A stretch of DNA of 64,000 nucleotides from Dillenia suffruticosa (Eukaryota > Streptophyta > Magnoliopsida > Dilleniales > Dilleniaceae): the NCBI GenBank assembly GCA_033439265.1, contig JAVTVX010000031.1:3705501-3769500 (forward strand), given 5' to 3'. How positions within the stretch are numbered: position 1 is the stretch's first letter; each line of letters opens with the position of its first letter. Made by a program: the position numbers and the translations under genes. The notes beneath the pieces were generated by a model. The model made no database searches, was not told where the DNA came from, and saw only the letters and a list, made by a program, of their open reading frames with translations. Below are positions 60,931-64,000 of this stretch, in pieces.

Positions 60931-61024
60931 ACGGTAAGCTATACTTGGGGCTAAGCCGGTGAGCATGTAGATTTCTTAGTTCCCCAGCACTCTATATGAA
61001 TTGATAAGAGAGGAAGCAAACTAA

Positions 61025-61920
61025 TTTTTTTTTTAATAAGAGAAAATTATAGTGCTTGAGAAATAAGCTATACAAAATCAATGTATTTGGAGAGAATATG
61101 AATTAAACTTACTTTAACATTTAATTTTCTTTCTTCTCACCTTCTGCACCATATATCAAATACTACTTTTGTTCAACCAAACAAAAGGAGAGGGAGAAAA
61201 TTATGGGAGTAATATCTACTAGACCATTGTAACTTTTCCCTCTTAATTTTTTTTTTCCTCTTACTGAACATATCCTAAAACCATAGTTATTAAATCCAAA
61301 TCAATCTGTTGATTAGATCGGGTTAACCCTCGACACATATATAAGTTAGATTAGATCAACTCTCGACCTATACATTTTAAGATTATGTTCATAAATAAAA
61401 CTGTTTATGCTCTTAACCCTTAGAAATCCGTGTCAATAGTAGGTCGATCCTCAACCCATGTGACCCACTGGTTTTTACAAATTTAAATTTTAAATTAATT
61501 TAAACTTGGGATAAAATTGGAAATAGGAAAAATCTCCTCTTCTTGTTTTAGTTTATTTACTTTTTCATCTTATTTGCTATTTTGAAAAAAAAATATAAAT
61601 TTATGAGCTATTTTTGTTATATGGTTATATTATCTTTTATAAATTTTATGATTGATTTTTTATATTTAAAAATATAATTACATTTTTTTATAGTTTTAAA
61701 TAAAAAAAATCAGTTATTGAATTAGTGAGCCAATGGTTCAACGATTGAACCATAAATTTGAAAACACATAGTTGTCAATTGTGAGTAGAATTTACTAACC
61801 ATACATCAATTTGCCCCACCAACTCTGATACAACTTTCCCAATTGTAAAAATTATTTAAGTCTTAGTGTTTGCAACTTCTGAGATCTTTTAAACATTTAT
61901 TGGGAATAGACACACATAGA
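61025..61920 (+). repeat. dispersed repeat, downstream copy with ~525-bp insertion
   Basis: Same family and orientation as 59560-59905 (intron 9). The match breaks at about 61278 and resumes at about 61805 (AATTTGCCCCACCAACT), so an insertion of ~525 bp, beginning CCATAGTTATTAAATCC, split this copy. The insert has GGTTAACCCTCGACA-like repeats and no coding sequence. Confidence 0.7.
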
Positions 61921-62059
61921 TTTATCAAATATGCTCCTACTCGGTGTGTGATGTGCATGAAATATATACATATACACAGACATACACATTTATATCACTT
62001 AGATTTTTACTCAATTTTTGATAATATTCAAGTAATCTCAGTAATTTTTTATTAGGAAA

Positions 62060-62720
62060 AATTGAAATTGATAAATTCAGAATGAAGGTGCTAAAGAAGG
62101 AGAGTCGAGTATAGAGTTTACAAGTCCTCGATCACGAGAAACTGCAACAGCATTCAATGCACTCAATCAGTGCAGCAACACTTGACATGATTTGTCGTAA
62201 AACCACAACTGTACCAAAGAACCACAACTGCTTTGACACAGAAAAGACTTACCAACCTTAGACTTTTAATTTTCTTATATTGCTTCGACTGAATAGATTT
62301 GTAGTAATATTATGTATTCATTATAACCCTAGTTGATTCTCTTATGAAGAGAATATATAAATATGAAGAGGGAAAATAACTTTACACAAATCATGTTTTT
62401 GCAATTTCACCATTAACGACAATCCAAGTGACACAATGACATTGGCCAACTCTACACAGATCATATGAAAGCTACATTAAGTCATATCCATGGTTCTCTA
62501 CATACATCACATATGGGAAGCACAGGGCAATAGCTATAGGCTACTTTCAGTCATTTCTCTAATATTACTCTTACTAACTTGAGTGTCGGAGTCCTCCACT
62601 GAGTCAGCCCCGACAGGGTCTTTGCAAGTTTCCCATTTGAGAAGAACCAGCAAATACATAGCCACAAACTCCCCGTTCGAATCGAAAGAAGGAATCTATA
62701 GAGTTTAAAAATCATTTCAA
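62060..62720 (+). mobile_element. 5' LTR of a Ty3/Gypsy-like element (left edge approximate)
   Basis: Contains a TATA box (AATATATAAATATGAAGAGG near 62352) followed about 230 bp later by ACTTGAGTGTCGGAGTCCTC and CCGACAGGGTCTTTGCAAG (62576-62628), a phrase characteristic of the U5 end of many plant Gypsy LTRs. It ends before the primer-binding site at 62724. The left TG end could be near 62068 but is not proven. No 3' LTR in the window. Confidence 0.6.
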
Positions 62721-62721
62721 T

Positions 62722-62746
62722 AGATTATCACCGTTTGTGAGAACGA
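62722..62746 (+). other. degenerate primer-binding site of the Gypsy-like element
   Basis: TATCACCGTTTGTGAGAACG corresponds to the usual TGGCGCCGTTTGTGGGAACG of plant Gypsy elements, with C to T and G to A changes typical of methylation decay. Confidence 0.6.
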
Positions 62747-62795
62747 CTGACTGACTAGCCATAAAAATTTCAAGCCCTACTTCACTCCTAGCACC

Positions 62796-62840
62796 ATGCC
62801 ACCAAAGAAAAGAAATAGAGGTGACACGACGAACAACTAA
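62796..62840 (+). pseudogene. truncated gag start of the Gypsy-like element
   Basis: ATG at 62796 reads MPPKKRNRGDTTNN-stop. A 'MPP(K/R)KR' start 50-80 bp after the primer-binding site is usual for plant Gypsy gag. No gag domain follows in any frame. Confidence 0.5.
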
Positions 62841-62978
62841 CTTCTTACGCTGCTCAACATCGATAGCCTGGTCCAGCACACCTCTCGGCACCAGAGTGCT
62901 CAACTACAATCCGGATCCATCAAAAGCGTTGGCGTTTGTGAAATTCCTGTTCATCACAATCTCTCCCTCGCAAGCTCA

Positions 62979-63235
62979 CTCTCAACCAAATGAACGTGTC
63001 ATTAATAACTGAAATATCTCTCAAATAGGTAGACATGATGCACTCACTCAACCGAACGAACGTATTATCAATAAGGGATACATCTCTCAGACAAGTTAAC
63101 ACGACCCTCTCTCAACCGAATGAATATGTCAACAAATTTTCCAGACAGGTAGATATAGTCTACTCTCTCGACCAAAAGAATGTGTCATCAATAGGGGATA
63201 TATCTCCCAGATGAATAGATATGACCCACTTACCC
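62979..63235 (+). repeat. ~62-bp minisatellite, 4 units
   Basis: Units near 62979, 63041, 63106 and 63163, each with CTCTCAACCGAA(C/T)GAA, GTGTCATCAATAAGGGA, ATATCTCTCAGA and GTAGACATGA-like blocks. Confidence 0.85.
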
Positions 63236-63282
63236 AGCTATACACCTAATTCGATATAGGATCCAACTCTCACTCTCAGCTT

Positions 63283-63407
63283 TACACCTCAAATGGTATT
63301 TTCTCAATTGTAAGTTTCATATGGTATTTTCTCGACTATACACCTTATATGGTATTCTTTTAACTCTATGTCTTAGATAGTGTTCTCTTGGTTGTACGCC
63401 TCATAAG
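63283..63407 (+). repeat. 28-bp minisatellite, ~4.5 units
   Basis: Units at 63283, 63311, 63339, 63367 and a partial at 63395: TACACCTxAxATGGTATTxTCTCxACT. Confidence 0.85.
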
Positions 63408-63411
63408 AAAA

Positions 63412-63640
63412 ATTGGTTTTTTGTTTATATATGAGCCTTGGTGCTCGGACAGAATTCAACTCATTTTCTCTCAATTTTCTGTTTATATATGGACCCCAAC
63501 GCCTAGAGCGATTCAACTCATTTTCTCTTAGCCTTCTATTTATATATGGGCCCCAGCTCTCCAACGGGATTTGACTCCTTTTCTATCGGTTTTCTATGAC
63601 TATTACTGTATCGGATAGGATTTAACTCCCTTTTTCTCGG
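63412..63640 (+). repeat. ~58-bp minisatellite, ~4 units
   Basis: Units near 63412, 63470, 63528 and 63586 with TTTCTGTTTATATATGG, CCCCAxCGCC-like and ATTCAACTCATTTTCTC blocks. The last unit is divergent. Confidence 0.82.
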
Positions 63641-64000
63641 CACCACATCATACTAGCTATAACATTGCTCCAATATAGTCTCTCGGTTCTGATGCTTAAT
63701 ACTCTCTTGGTTACAACACATTTGAAAACAACTCAACACTCAAATCACTCCAATACATGATCGATGTGGGAAAAAGAATGCAAAGCGGAGGAAGCAAATT
63801 CTCTGTTATGAGATAGGATTGCAATCACTATTTTGCAAAATCTCTTGGCTACTGGTAGCGCGGCCCCATTCTCTCTTACATTGATCTCTAACCTCTCACA
63901 CTTAGAGAGAGTTATGACCGAGGTTAGTCTTCAGTTCTTTTACTTATGTTTTTCATAACATAAACACTTTACACTCTCAATCACTACTCAGTCGAACACT

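Overview
This is a stretch of nuclear DNA from a flowering plant, most likely a woody eudicot, although the species cannot be named from the sequence. The evidence is AT-rich GT..AG introns, a plant SBT2-type subtilase, and a mix of plant transposons (MULE, CACTA, hAT, Helitron, Ty3/Gypsy-like LTRs, RTE LINE, tRNA-derived SINEs). Two intact protein-coding genes are present, both on the plus strand. Most of the rest is nested or decayed mobile DNA and tandem repeats.

Layout. 1-8.4 kb: AT-rich DNA with decayed transposon coding fragments, microsatellites and a GC-rich minisatellite (7.33-7.62 kb). 8397-18549: a complete autonomous-type Mutator-like element (MULE) with long terminal inverted repeats and a perfect 10-bp target duplication. 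It carries a broken MuDR transposase on the minus strand and a broken GRF-type zinc-finger gene on the plus strand. A 4349-bp solo LTR (12206-16554), itself with a near-perfect 5-bp target duplication, splits the transposase. 19.3-20.6 kb: a ~700-bp tandem duplication, each copy holding a ~75-bp minisatellite, ending 35 bp before gene 1. 20612-23394: gene 1, a four-exon, 147-aa MBD-like protein with an acidic middle and an RG/KG-rich basic tail. 23.4-28 kb: AT-rich repeats, a minus-strand SINE, a complete 1.1-kb CACTA element and a 153-bp triplication. 28.5-33.2 kb: a decayed minus-strand retroelement whose LTR-like part has about 26 copies of a palindromic AAGTCGACTT motif, interrupted by a second LTR related to the one at 12.2 kb. 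33.49-34.70 kb: a Helitron PIF1-type helicase pseudogene.

36.06-43.79 kb is the most unusual part: about 7.7 kb that is almost purely purine on the plus strand, built from degenerate units punctuated by about 21 copies of a GTTCCCATCCGAGGTGGCA-like, C-rich block and organised into three ~2.5-2.75-kb higher-order repeats. It is bracketed by Helitron-like 5' ends (35984, 43796, 43958), and Helitron-type RPA remnants and a decayed 3' hairpin follow (44.6-46.45 kb). All long reading frames in this array are low-complexity artefacts.

48297-60739: gene 2, a ten-exon SBT2-clade subtilisin-like serine protease (839 aa by my splice reconstruction) with signal peptide, I9 propeptide, complete Asp/His/Ser triad, oxyanion Asn, PA domain and Fn3-like C-terminus. 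Its introns have been enlarged by a hAT MITE, an internally deleted RTE LINE, a SINE with a 20-bp target duplication, a recent 183-bp duplication and a repeat also found downstream of the gene. From ~62 kb to the end lies the 5' part of a Ty3/Gypsy-like element (LTR, primer-binding site, truncated gag start) whose body is replaced by three successive minisatellites.

The two genes show no functional link to each other. All splice sites, joins and similarity calls come from reading the sequence; no alignments or transcripts were available.
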